DNA of 64,000 nucleotides. It comes from Microvelia longipes (Eukaryota > Arthropoda > Insecta > Hemiptera > Veliidae). Of this stretch, positions 35,001-48,700 are shown in pieces. The translations under genes were made by a program, and so were the position numbers. The DNA lies in the NCBI GenBank assembly GCA_018340805.1, contig JACMZG010001914.1:12254667-12318666 (forward strand), read 5' to 3'. How positions within the stretch are numbered: the first letter of the stretch is position 1; each line of letters opens with the position of its first letter. The notes under the pieces are model-generated. The model was given only the letters and a program-made list of their open reading frames with translations, searched no databases and was not told the origin of the DNA.

Positions 35001-38000
35001 ACATATTAGCACATATGTATAGAATTTCAGTCAAGTCAGATAATTTTTTGAAGTTTTATGATTTTTTTGAAATTGTTGCTGCGTCATTATTGTGGGTTAA
35101 TGTCATCACACATATTTCATTAACAATAGGGTTCCGGACATTAACTGAGATTTCAATGAAAATTTGCAAAACATGCGATAGCATGTTTATCTTTACTACA
35201 AGGTTTAACTGGGTAGGGTAAGAACAATATGATGCAATCTTTGAGAGTGAAGTTAACCCTCACTCATATTTATAAGTACATAAATATGTTTTTAGCTCAT
35301 TGGTAGTAAACTTTAGGATGATCATTTATAAGTAAAAAGATGACCTGGCTTTTAGCAAATTTTCTTAGAAAAAATTCGCTAATGAGATGGCTTAGGTGTT
35401 AGGGGGGGGGGGGGTTGAGAGTGTGTACAAAATCAGTTTAAGAGGTTACAACATATGTCGAGTAATGTGTTGTTTTCAACGTTTTATAAAAAATCAATCC
35501 ATAAAAAACTGGTGTTGTGTCTGTAAGACTACTAAAAGTTATGGTTCTCAGATTTTGAAACCTTGGTACTGGCGCTAATTTTGTATCACTGGGTGATACA
35601 AAATTAGTGATACTGGGTGTTCTTTGCAATCCACACATCCTTGCTTATCAATCCATTTTTTTCTAAAATTTTAAGAATATATTTAATAACCTGAGCAGTA
35701 GCTCCACAAATTGTTGTTAAATTTGTCCAAATTTTCAAAGAAAATTCGCTAAACAGTAGCATAACCTGAGCTTACAATAAGTGTCCAATGTAATCAATGG
35801 GATAAATATGCACATTTTCTTTGAAATTTAAAAAAAAAAATAAACAACAATTTGTGACTTTACTGCTCAGGTTAATGAATATTTTCCCATAACTTAGGCA
35901 AAATTTAAAGGTAGTCTGCATTTTTAATTCAGACCCACCACTTTTATTTCATAATTCCACACCCAGGGAATACCTTGTGGGATTTCACTAAGTTCTATGT
36001 AAATATTTTGTTTGTAATACACGTTTACTTTTGTATTAATACTTTTTTTGTGAAATAAAGAGCTTTGAAAACAAAATTATAAAAGTAAAAACTTAAATAT
36101 TAATTTGACATATTTTAAATATAAATAAACTTAACTAACCTCAGAACAGTTGACTAATAAGTTGGAAGTTTCATTCCACGCCTCTTCATAACTTCTTCCC
36201 ATTTTAACTGATTTCTGCAGCCTGTCAGCGCAAGCATGAGCTAATCTATAAAAACAATTTAATTATTATAATTATAACTTATTTTTCATAATTAATGTAT
36301 ATATTTTTATTTTTATTAATTTTAGTAGATTTTTATTTACTTATGTCATAGTTTTAATTTTTAGGTTTTAGTAATATTTTGTAGTGGTATGCATTTCTTT
36401 GGTTTTATTATTGTTTAATATTTTGTTTTTTATTGCTTTTCTTGATGATGACCAGAAGTGGTCGAAAGTCTGCTCTCAAATAAATCTTTGAATTGTGAAG
36501 ACACTGGTTATTTGTTTAAACAAATTATTGTTACAAATACATACTACACAAATGACAAGATAAGTAATATCCGATTATTACTTCTGGCAGAAGTCTCCAT
36601 TATAGAGATATTATTACACTTTAACAAAGTAAGGCAAAAAAACACATTTTCTTTACTTAACCCTTGTTTTTTTAAAATCTATTTACAGTCTTGTTAACTT
36701 GCACTGTAAATTCTACTTCCCTCCCTAGAGAATGAATCAAGCAGCATATCAAATAGACAGAGAAATATCAGATTGATATATGGTTGATAAGGGAATCAAA
36801 GCAGAGATACTTTTGTCTATTTAACTAACCCCCACTCCTCCTTCTTCACAGAATACTCAATCTGTATTTTTAATTATATTCATTACATTTATAAATTCGT
36901 ATTTCAAAACTTGTTCCGTAAAATCATAGCTTCATGGAATTGTAATTATTATGAAAAATGATTGTCACCAATCACCCCAATGCACATTATGTGGGTACCA
37001 AGCTACCAGGGAATGATAAGCTGTTCCTCCCCCGGTAAGTATTAGTCTCTTTGATTTTAAAAATGTCAGATAACTTACCACAGGCGACTTACTTGATTAT
37101 AAGCTTCAACAAGATTAAGCATTGTATTAGACCAGACTTTTCCTGCGAGTTGATCTTACACTCCCGCTCGTGACAGTGTACTCACAAGTTAGGTAGTAAT
37201 CCTTAGTCAACCTTTTCTGCGGAATTGATTTAAGAAATATTCTCATCAATACTATCTGAAAAACAATTTGAGTTAAAAACCCTTTGAAATGACAAAAATG
37301 GTCACGCGAGAAAATTAAACACGCGTTATGAACCTTGCTCCTTGAGTGCTGTATCGATTTCAAGAACCTACGGGTAGGCCTGCCCTGCTGGGTAGGGTCA
37401 GCTTAACTTCTGGGGGCAGATGGTCAACGACGATTTAGAAAAGATNNNNNNNNNNNNNNNNNNNNNNNNNNNNNNNNNNNNNNNNNNNNNNNNNNNNNNN
37501 NNNNNNNNNNNNNNNNNNNNNNNNNNNNNNNNNNNNNNNNNNNNNNNNNNNNNNNNNNNNNNNNNNNNNNNNNNNNNNNNNNNNNNNNNNNNNNNNNNNN
37601 NNNNNNNNNNNNNNNNNNNNNNNNNNNNNNNNNNNNNNNNNNNNNNNNNNNNNNNNNNNNNNNNNNNNNNNNNNNNNNNNNNNNNNNNNNNNNNNNNNNN
37701 NNNNNNNNNNNNNNNNNNNNNNNNNNNNNNNNNNNNNNNNNNNNNNNNNNNNNNNNNNNNNNNNNNNNNNNNNNNNNNNNNNNNNNNNNNNNNNNNNNNN
37801 NNNNNNNNNNNNNNNNNNNNNNNNNNNNNNNNNNNNNNNNNNNNNNNNNNNNNNNNNNNNNNNNNNNNNNNNNNNNNNNNNNNNNNNNNNNNNNNNNNNN
37901 NNNNNNNNNNNNNNNNNNNNNNNNNNNNNNNNNNNNNNNNNNNNNNNNNNNNNNNNNNNNNNNNNNNNNNNNNNNNNNNNNNNNNNNNNNNNNNNNNNNN

Positions 38001-41000
38001 NNNNNNNNNNNNNNNNNNNNNNNNNNNNNNNNNNNNNNNNNNNNNNNNNNNNNNNNNNNNNNNNNNNNNNNNNNNNNNNNNNNNNNNNNNNNNNNNNNNN
38101 NNNNNNNNNNNNNNNNNNNNNNNNNNNNNNNNNNNNNNNNNNNNNNNNNNNNNNNNNNNNNNNNNNNNNNNNNNNNNNNNNNNNNNNNNNNNNNNNNNNN
38201 NNNNNNNNNNNNNNNNNNNNNNNNNNNNNNNNNNNNNNNNNNNNNNNNNNNNNNNNNNNNNNNNNNNNNNNNNNNNNNNNNNNNNNNNNNNNNNNNNNNN
38301 NNNNNNNNNNNNNNNNNNNNNNNNNNNNNNNNNNNNNNNNNNNNNNNNNNNNNNNNNNNNNNNNNNNNNNNNNNNNNNNNNNNNNNNNNNNNNNNNNNNN
38401 NNNNNNNNNNNNNNNNNNNNNNNNNNNNNNNNNNNNNNNNNNNNNATACACCTCCTGACATTGCTATTGAAGCGAACTTGATAAAAGAAAACTTGTTACC
38501 AACGAAGTTATATGACAAAGCATGTACAATTTTAAAGTTGGTGTCATGATCATAATTACAACAAGTAAGTGAAAATGCATTGCTTATTTATTTTAATAAT
38601 GAATGAAAAACATAACAGCGTCAAAAGTCTGCGGTCACTGCATTCAATGATCAAATCATCTTTGCTTGTGAGAGAAAATTTTAATATCAAAGCTATGCAT
38701 CACTATTAGCATTATTAAAAAAAAAAACGAAGGTTATGTTGCAAAGAAAGCGAATGTTTTTACTAAACCAAGTTGAAGACTTCTTGCATAATTCACCTAA
38801 CGACGAGTTTCTTATAATAAAGGTAAGATAATTTTCAGTTAAACAATCTTGAAAAAAGAAATGAAAAAAGACATTCTTACTTTATTTTCAATGTCGACGT
38901 CTGGAGATAAAATCTTGTATGCACCTTGGGAGTAAAATGTCATTATTCCCTCGCAATAATTTCTCCCTCGGCTTCGCTCGGAGTAAATAGATATAACTCC
39001 CTCGGCTTCGCCTCAGGAGTTAAACAACTAAATCCGTCGGCTTCGCCTCAGGATTTAAATCCTTTGGTTCCCTCGGCTTTCGCCTTAGGAACCAACATAA
39101 TGCTCAGGGGAATAATGACATTCTTTACTCCCTTGGTGCATAAATAACTATTAAAAGCGCCATGGAGTACTTCACAATAAATAACACAACAACCACGTCT
39201 CTCCGCTAAACATTATCTATTTAAAATAGATAATGTTTAGTGGAGAGACGTGGTTGTTGGTGTTATTTAAAATAAATGATTTACAATACAATGTTTTGTC
39301 ATCCAACCAATAAAACAAATCATCAAATTTTTTACATAGTAAATGTTTTATATAGCACCCACAGGTGCCAAAAATAATAGTCGTTGACAAAAGAATATAA
39401 ATTTCACTCATTATCAAGATGTCATTGTCATCATGAAAATAAGTTATACTATACTACTCTATAATAAATATTAATAATAGACAACAATGAAAATATCAAA
39501 ACCAAGTGTTATAATACTAAGTATATATTCAGAATTTATTTTAAAAATGAAAATATTTTCAGAAGAAAATGTGCTAAAGATAAATCAACTTACCATAAGG
39601 AAAAATCCAAGTTTAAGTAAAATAAAACACTGTACAATTCACATAGCTGCATCAATACATCCTTACTGCCCCTGGATATACTTAGCTTGGTAACGGAATC
39701 ATAATAATTCCTTACAAGGAAAGCACGACAGTGCATCTAGAAAAATAAATATAAAATAAATGATAATTAACAAATTGAACGTCTTACACTTATTAATCTT
39801 AAAATAATTTTAGTTCGGAGGTCGGACACCCTGGCAATTTTTCTTTGAAATGCGGCCACATGGTTGTTATCCTATATCAGTTCTACATATTATTAGTTTA
39901 TATAAATAGCATACTGCCATGATATAACTGAATTTTCAAATGAATTAGTAAAAATACATGATTTGTGTCATTATGTTATATATGTCAAATTAAAACCTAA
40001 AATGATGCTGATAATATATTTTAAATTTATGTATGTGTTAAACAGACATATTAGCACATATGTATAGAATTTCAGTCAAGTCAGATAATTTTTGAAGTTT
40101 TATGATTTTTTTGAAATTGCTGCGTCATTATGTGGGTTAATGTCATCACACATATTTCATTAACAATAGGGTTCCGGACATTAACTGAGATTTCAATGAA
40201 AATTTGCAAAACATGCGATAGCATGTTTATCTTTACTACAAGGTTTAACTGGGTAGGGTAAGAACAATATGATGCAATCTTTGAGAGTGAAGTTAACCCT
40301 CACTCATATTTATAAGTACATAAATATGTTTTTAGCTCATTGGTAGTAAACTTTAGGATGATCATTTATAAGTAAAAAGATGACCTGGCTTTTAGCAAAT
40401 TTTCTTAGAAAAAATTCGCTAATGAGATGGCTTAGGTGTTAGGGGGGGGGGGTTGAGAGTGTGTACAAAATCAGTTTAAGAGGTTACAACATATGTCGAG
40501 TAATGTGTTGTTTTCCAACGTTTATAAAAAATCAATCCATAAAAAACTGGTGTTGTGTCTGTAAGACTACTAAAAGTTATGGTTCTCAGATTTTGAAACC
40601 TTGGTACTGGCGCTAATTTTGTATCACTGGGTGATACAAAATTAGTGATACTGGGTGTTCTTTGCAATCCACACATCCTTGCTTATCAATCCATTTTTTT
40701 CTAAAATTTTAAGAATATATTTAATAACCTGAGCAGTAGCTCCACAAATTGTTGTTAAATTTGTCCAAATTTTCAAAGAAAATTCGCTAAACAGTAGCAT
40801 AACCTGAGCTTACAATAAGTGTCCAATGTAATCAATGGGATAAATATGCACATTTCTTTGAAATTTAAAAAAAAAAAATAAACAACAATTTGTGACTTTA
40901 CTGCTCAGGTTAATGAATATTTTCCCATAACTTAGGCAAAATTTAAAGGTAGTCTGCATTTTAATTCAGACCCACCACTTTTATTTCATAATTCCACACC

Positions 41001-44000
41001 CAGGGAATACCTTGTGGGATTTCACTAAGTTCTATGTAAATATTTTGTTTGTAATACACGTTTTACTTTTGTATTAATACTTTTTTTGTGAAATAAAGAG
41101 CTTTGAAAACAAAATTATAAAAGTAAAAACTTAAATATTAATTTGACATATTTTAAATATAAATAAACTTAACTAACCTCAGAACAGTTGACTAATAAGT
41201 TGGAAGTTTCATTCCACGCCTCTTCATAACTTCTTCCCATTTAACTGATTTCTGCAGCCTGTCAGCGCAAGCATGAGCTAATCTATAAAAACAATTTAAT
41301 TATTATAATTATAACTTATTTTTCATAATTAATGTATATATTTTTATTTTTATTAATTTTAGTAGATTTTTATTTACTTATGTCATAGTTTTAATTTTTA
41401 GGTTTTAGTAATATTTTGTAGTGGTATGCATTTCTTTGGTTTTATTATTGTTTAATATTTTTGTTTTTTATTGCTTTTCTTGATGATGACCAGAAGTGGT
41501 CGAAAGTCTGCTCTCAAATAAATCTTTGAATTGTGAAGACACTGGTTATTTGTTTAAACAAATTATTGTTACAAATACATACTACACAAATGACAAGATA
41601 AGTAATATCCGATTATTACTTCTGGCAGAAGTCTCCATTATAGAGATATTATTACACTTTAACAAAGTAAGGCAAAAAACACATTTTCTTTACTTAACCC
41701 TTGTTTTTTAAAATCTATTTACAGTCTTGTTAACTTGCACTGTAAATTCTACTTCCCTCCCTAGAGAATGAATCAAGCAGCATATCAAATAGACAGAGAA
41801 ATATCAGATTGATATATGGTTGATAAGGGAATCAAAGCAGAGATACTTTTGTCTATTTAACTAACCCCCACTCCTCCTTCTTCACAGAATACTCAATCTG
41901 TATTTTTATATTATATTCATTACATTATAAATTCGTATTTCAAAACTTGTTCCGTAAAATCATAGCTTCATGGAATTGTAATTATTATGAAAAATGATGT
42001 CACCAATCACCAATGCACAATTATGGTACCAAGCTACCCAGGGAATGATAAGCTGTTCCTCCCGGTAAGTATTAGTCTCTTTGATTTTAAAAATGTCAGA
42101 TAACTTACCCACAGGCGACTTGATTATAAGCTTCAACAAGATTAAGCATTGTATTAGACCAGACTTTATTCTGATGTCTTAACACTCCCTGTGACATGTA
42201 CTCACAAGTTAATGGTAACTTATCACCTTTCTGGGATTGATTTAAAATTTTCATAATATATCTGAAAAAATTAGTAAAAACTTAATGACAAAAATGAGGA
42301 AAATTAAACACATTAACTTGCTCTTGAGTGTATGATTCAAACTCTAGCCTCTTATTCACTTAATTCTTGGCAATGGCAACGAATTAAAAAATAGGAAATA
42401 AACTATCAGCTCAAAGTTCTACAGGAAAAACAAAAAAATAATTAGTCAAATAAATTAATTTAGTTTTTCCTATGTGTAGGTGATTCTAGGTAAAAATCTT
42501 AGAGGAGACTTCAGCCCCCTTACTATATATATAAAGTGTTCACCAAAGAAGGAGGTGATAGTACTCCTCAAGGGAAACAAAATAGCTTTTAAACTGTTCA
42601 AGCTAGAAAGATGCAATTGGTCTCGTTGGAAAGCTGATTAAATGACTAAAGGCGAATTATTAACTATGGCAAATATTTTGGAACTACTACCCAAAAATTT
42701 ACATAAAAATTGATTTTTTTGCAAAAAATGAAGATATGAAATTTTTTTGTTGGTGCATTGGAGGAAGTAAGAGTTAAGAAAAAGTTTACCCAAGAATGGA
42801 AAAAATTCTATTATCATTGTCCTCTAGAAAACCCTAACATTTTTATACATTCAATAGTCAAAATTTTATTTGTATATACGGTGTTTCATATAAAGTGTCC
42901 ACCAGAAAAGGAGATGATAGTACTCCTCAAAAGGAACAAAACATATCCTATAATATAAACCCCGATCTCCAACCGTTTTCCCACAAGGTTAAATTTAATA
43001 TTTTAAAAAAATATTTGACCTCACATCATAAAATTGTTAATAGGGATTTACTTATTCAAGCTAGAAAGGCAAAATTGGTATCATTATAAAGCTGAGTAAA
43101 TTTCCTAAAGGACAAACTACTAACTATGTCAAATATTTTAGAACTACTGCCCAAAATTTTGCATGAAACATGTTTTTTTAAAAAAATGAATTTTATGGAA
43201 TTTGTAGTAGGGCATTAGGAAAGTAAGAGATGAGCAAAAGTTCAGCCAAGAACGGAAAAAAACTTCTATTATGACTGCCTTTAAGAAAATGTAAATATTT
43301 TATTATTCAATAGTCAAAAATGTAAGCTATTAGAAGTTGCAAAAAACTGATAATTCTTGTCGTATAAAAGTGAAATAATGTGTTATTTTAACAAAATATT
43401 TATTTTCGAAAATAATTTAATAATACAATTTTTTGACTGTAGAAGGTAAAATAAACCTATTTTATTCTTACACATTTTTCTCTAAAACCACTCTTTTCCC
43501 TTGCTTTAGAGATTTTTAATTATTTTATGTACCATGTAATTAACAGTAGACATATGCAAAAATGCCAAAAAACATCAGTTTTTCCAACTTCTAGGAAGAA
43601 TGGCTTAAAATTTGACTATTGAATGTATAAAAATTATTTAACTTTTCTTAAAGGGCAATCATAAGAGAAGTTTTTCCGTTCTTGGCTGAACTTTTGCTCA
43701 TCTCTTACTTCCTCTAATGCCCAACTACAAAAATTCCATAAAATTCATTTTTTAAAAAAATCATGTTTCATGCAAAATTTTGGGCAGTAGTTCCAAAATA
43801 TTTGACAAAGTTAGTAGTTTGTCCTTTAGGAAATTTACTCAGCTTTCTAATGATACCAATTTCGCCTTTCTATCTTGAATAGTTAAATCCCTATTAACAA
43901 TTTTATGATGTGAGGTCAAATATTTTTTTAAAATATTAAATTTGACCTTGTGGGAAAACGGTTGGAGATCGGGGTTTATATTATGGGACATTTTTTGTTC

Positions 44001-45687
44001 CTTTTGAGGAGTACTATCACCTCCTTTTCTGGTGGACACTTTATATGAAACATCCTGTATATATACAAATAAAAAAATAAGAATTTTATAAATATATATA
44101 TAAACAATTATAATTAAGCAAAATGGGAAGGTGAAAAGAAATCTAGGACAAAGGTTAGGCCAAAACTAGACAACAATGAACTATATGAAAAAATAAAAAG
44201 AAAATATTAAAAATTATATTTTTACTGGAGTTCTAACCTGGCAGTCTGTAGATGTAAAACTGTATTTTCCCCCTCATAGGTCTCAGAAGGAGTTGCCATT
44301 CCGTAGCAAGTGGGTAGACCACTGCTATTCATATATCCATGACCTCCGCAGGACTTTCTGCATTCCTCTACACCTTTGGTAGCATCATAAGTACAAACTG
44401 CTTTTAAACAACAAGCCATTGCATGCAACTGAAATAATATCGATAGTTGACATTGTATAAAACTAAATATTTTGAAGGGATAGGATCAACTCAGAAAAAA
44501 GAGATCAGAGGTAAAATCAAGTTTTAAATAATTATACATATGTAATTGATGATGGGGCACTAATGAGACATTAAAAACATCGCTCCAGTTTACTTCATAT
44601 TCTAACTATATTTCGTATCCACCCTCGATACATATCCATATTAAATTGACAAAAAGCTAGTGATGTTTAAATACCGACTACAGATAATAACTTGATTTCA
44701 TAAATAAAAATTATTTACATTATCAACTGTATTGGTCTCCATAATTAGTATAAGTTATGTGTTTGGGCGCTTAAGAGACAAAATGAAACTTTAGTGTGAT
44801 GAAGAGCGAAATATTGTTGTTTAAATATAACATCTAAAAATAACTTAAAATAACTAAAATTAACTTAACATCTACATAACTTATAAAAATTATTTATTCA
44901 TCATCAAATAAAAATAATTAAATAAAATAATATTTATTTCTATGATTTATTTATGAAATTAAGACATTATTTGTAGTCAGTATTTAAATATCACAAGTAT
45001 TTGTCAATTTAACATGAATATGTATCGAGGGTAGATACGAAATATAGTTAGAATATGAAAGAAACTGGAGTTATTTTTTATTTTCTTACAAGTAACCCAT
45101 TCATATTGCAATCATGAAGACAGACACAAATTCTAATAATTGTACAGATGTTCGAATGACTTGAAAATGGGGGTATTGGCCCTTAACCACTAGGCAGCAT
45201 TGGCAAATTAGGGTGCTTCAATAGCCAGAGCTTTTTGTGGCCACTTTCTTGTTGTTTAGTATTATTTGTAGTTTTATTACTGCTTGTTCTTACATGACAT
45301 TTTGTTATGCTTTTATACTCCAGTCAAATCTCCCCAAAATTACTAAAACCAAAATTGTAATTGTTTTGCGAGGAGAACAAGGCTCCTCTTTGTAAAGGCT
45401 GTGACTAAGACAGATAAATTATACTTCAGTCATGTGATAAAACCTCTTGTAACCACGTAAGAAGGGAGTAAAATATACCTGTTGCTAAGGGGATCTGATT
45501 CCAGTGGTGTAATAGTTAACACATTTGCCTGCCACCTAGACTGTCCGGGTTCAATCCCAGTCGGGACAGTTAGCTGTCCCTAACAAAGTTACATCCCCCT
45601 TACAAGCCTACGGGATGTCAGGTACTCACAAAAGATCCTTAACCCCAAATGAACCTGGGTTTAGGCAAAATTTTAGAGACTCAATAG

Positions 45688-45739
<52 letters not shown>

Positions 45740-48700
45740 TGTGTGTGTGTGTGTGTGTGTGTTTCTGCTTTATGGTTTTGAGAGCAGGAAAGCTTAGTTA
45801 GGCAGTGGGGCACATGATACTTCTAGGTAAAGCTAAAGAAACTTATATAACTTAATACCTGCACTAAGACTCATAAGGAAGAACACAATCTTCTATCTAT
45901 GGGAGTTAGCAAAAAGGGCTCAACAATGTGGCCTATTTGCAAAGTGATCTTACCTCTACCTAATTACTATCACTATCACTATGCCTGTTACTATGGAGGA
46001 GCTTAGGAGCTATGTCTTAAGTTCACGTAGACTTAATAAACTTTAAGAGTTCTATAACCTAATCTTGTTCTAGAATACTGTAAACTAAAGAAGAAACCTA
46101 CCTCAGGTAATCTTTCCAAATCACCAGATTCCATTTCACCGGTAACATCATTATACATATTCCACAACCATTCTGATGTGAAGAGTAAAGCATATACAGT
46201 TGATATATGAGGGAATAGTTTATACTGCTGTGTCATATAGTCTAATATCTGAACTTCTTTACCCCTGCACAAATACATTTAACATATAATGATGATATTG
46301 TTCTTGTCAAAACTTAAAAGCAAAAAATTATTCAAATTCATAATAATTTATTTGATATAAAAGTACAAACAAAGTAGTACATACAGGTTTTTAGATCAAT
46401 ACCCCCAAAACAGCAAGCTGGAGCTTGGGGGAGGAGTTTAAGGCTTTATCAGGTAAACATAAAAATAATATTTTAAGTTCTAATTTTAAGTATAAAATAA
46501 AATGTATCTGTAAAAAGAAATTATCCTTGTTCAAAACTAAATAAAAAGATATAAAATAAAGGTGATAAATAAAAATAAATTTTAATAAGTAAAGTATTAT
46601 AAGTGCCAATAAAATTGTAATAGTGGTCAAGGAATAAGTAAAAAGAAATGTATAAATATTTAAGTAAAGATACGAGTCTTTCAGAAGAATGAATAGGCAT
46701 TTGTATTATGTTTTATAGGTATATATGGAAATAAAGCAGCGTAAAATAATAAAAAAATTAATATAGAAATAAAGTAACAAGATTGTAAAAAGATAATGAA
46801 GTGTGTTTATAAATTATAATAATGAATTTTCAAAGCATATTTAAAACCTAGTAGTTCAAGTTTTGATCTAAATTCAGAGGGAAGAGAGTTCAGCACATCT
46901 GTACCTCGATATACATAGCACTTCTGGCCAAAACTAGTTGAAAAATTAGGGATAACACATTTTTTCTCTTGCATTGTTCTTGTATCATGGCCCGTAAGTT
47001 CTTTTGGCTTAAAGTTTTTAAAAACAAAAGTGGCAGCTCTTTGATTTGCAATAGTGATCAAAGGTAGTACATTTAGATTCTTAAATGAGAGTATGGAGGA
47101 ATAAGTTATTTCTTTTTTTAATATGATTTTTATAATTCTTTTCTGTGTATTAATTAATGGTTGGAGATGAGTGATATTCGCCCCTCCCCAACCAACAATG
47201 CCATACTGTAATTTGGATTGAACCAATGGAAAATAAAGTGACCTCAGCATACTCTGATTTAAAAGCCTTCTTAAATTTAAAAATATAAAATAAAATTTCC
47301 TTGGTTTACCAAGGAAATCCTTTATTATTTACTCTCAGTATTTAAAGACTTTTCATTGCTATAAAAATGTTATAGGACAGATAATTTTTAACTTGATATA
47401 AATTAGTTATTTAATATAATTACTACACAACATAATAAAGATACTAAATACTGCTGAACAATGTGCTGTTTAAATATTAATTTATAGTAGAGAAGGGACA
47501 AATGACTTAGAATGAGAAAATAAGTTTATTATACAAAATTTATTTAAGTTATGTCACATTAAATTTATATAATTTATTATATTAAATTATTGGGTGAAAC
47601 CCCCACTTATCCTATAAATCCCACTATTTTTATTTTATTAATTTGCTTGCTGATTACCAGCTTTAAAAAAAACATGCAACGAAAAAACCTAAACATATTT
47701 AAAATTAAGACAAATAAAACCACTTACGTATCTTTAATCATGCCTTGCTTCCTAACAGCACTGTACCTAGTAGCTATGGTAACAGCTTTAGATAAATACA
47801 ACATAGATATGCCTCTGATAAGAGTGCACCTCACAAAAATCATGGTGCCATAAACTAACTTATCACTTGCACCTTTCACGTACGTACCGTCCTAAACAGG
47901 GAACACAAAAAATTAATTAATTAAAAAAATGATAAAAAATAAAAATAATTAAATAAAATGAAAAGATAGTTATAGCAAAAATCAAGAAAAATTATGTTAA
48001 AAGATATACAACCGGGGAGTCCAAGGAGAATCCCTGGGCTTTGCTTCAGGAATCAAATTCAGAGTTATTTGGCTTCACCTAGGGAAGCAACATTAAAGTG
48101 TTTTGACTTTACCTTAAGACTTAATATCTATGATTTCCTTCGGCTTTCACTTTAAGAAACAACATCATTGATTAGGGAATTATTCCTTACTTACTCCCTC
48201 TGACGTATAAATAATGATTCAATAACTTAATTATGCAATTTATACCATTAAGTGTTGTATCCTAATTATGGCAGTAAGTAATTACTATTTATTACTTACT
48301 GCCATAATTAGGATACAACATTTAATGGTATAAAATGTTAAGTGTTGTATCCTAATTATGGCAGTAAGTAATTACTATTTATTACTTACTGCCATAATTA
48401 GGATACAACATTTAATGGTATAAAATGTTAAGTGTTGTATCCTAATTATAGCAGTAAGTAAAAACTATTTATTACTTACGGCTATAATTAGGATACAACA
48501 CTTAATGGTATCACATGTTAAGTATTGTATCCTAATTATGGCAGTAAGTAATTACTAGCTGTTCTTATAAATACATATAAAAAGAAACTTACGGGCAAAA
48601 CTTTGGCATTTTTCATGAGCATGTTTTCCCTAGGGATCTTGACATGATCGAAACCAAGGTATCCATTATTCATGCCGTTCATACTCATCTTGGATCCTAT

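Larger units (their letters stand above)
33385..37445. repeat. Left copy of duplicated contig end (about 4.06 kb)
   Basis: Base-for-base the same order of features as 38446 to about 42400, differing almost only by one-base indels in homopolymers. It includes ACOX exons 13 (34688-34542) and 12 (36245-36140), the multi-hairpin element, the 84-bp palindrome and a small TIR element. From about 37079 to the gap the sequence becomes very error-rich compared with the right copy, as expected at the end of an unpolished contig. Confidence 0.9.
38446..42400. repeat. Right copy of duplicated contig end
   Basis: Starts at the gap edge in the middle of the Crypton-like frame (equivalent to 33385) and runs through the same features. 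It then continues into unique ACOX sequence. It has the intact ACOX exon 11 (42261-42109), but exons 12 and 13 are frame-broken by indels. Confidence 0.9.

Noticed and set aside
35015..36697. Several 60-79-codon frames (35015-35221, 35396-35578, 35438-35638, 36458-36697) and their right-copy twins
   Set aside because: No domains, no splice logic. They cross hairpins, TIR elements and a Penelope-type tail, and are repeated only because of the assembly overlap.
37420..38518. Three long frames of 338-364 codons over the gap
   Set aside because: They consist of N translated as X. No sequence exists there.
33385..42400. A recent tandem segmental duplication with ACOX exon duplication
   Set aside because: Both copies end exactly at the N gap, differ mainly in homopolymers, and break the gene in complementary ways, which fits an unmerged contig overlap better.
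42895..44039. Two similar 64-66-codon frames on opposite strands
   Set aside because: They are the same arm sequence of a foldback element read from each side, with no domain.
47590..47853. Plus-strand 87-codon frame
   Set aside because: Antisense shadow of ACOX exon 8.
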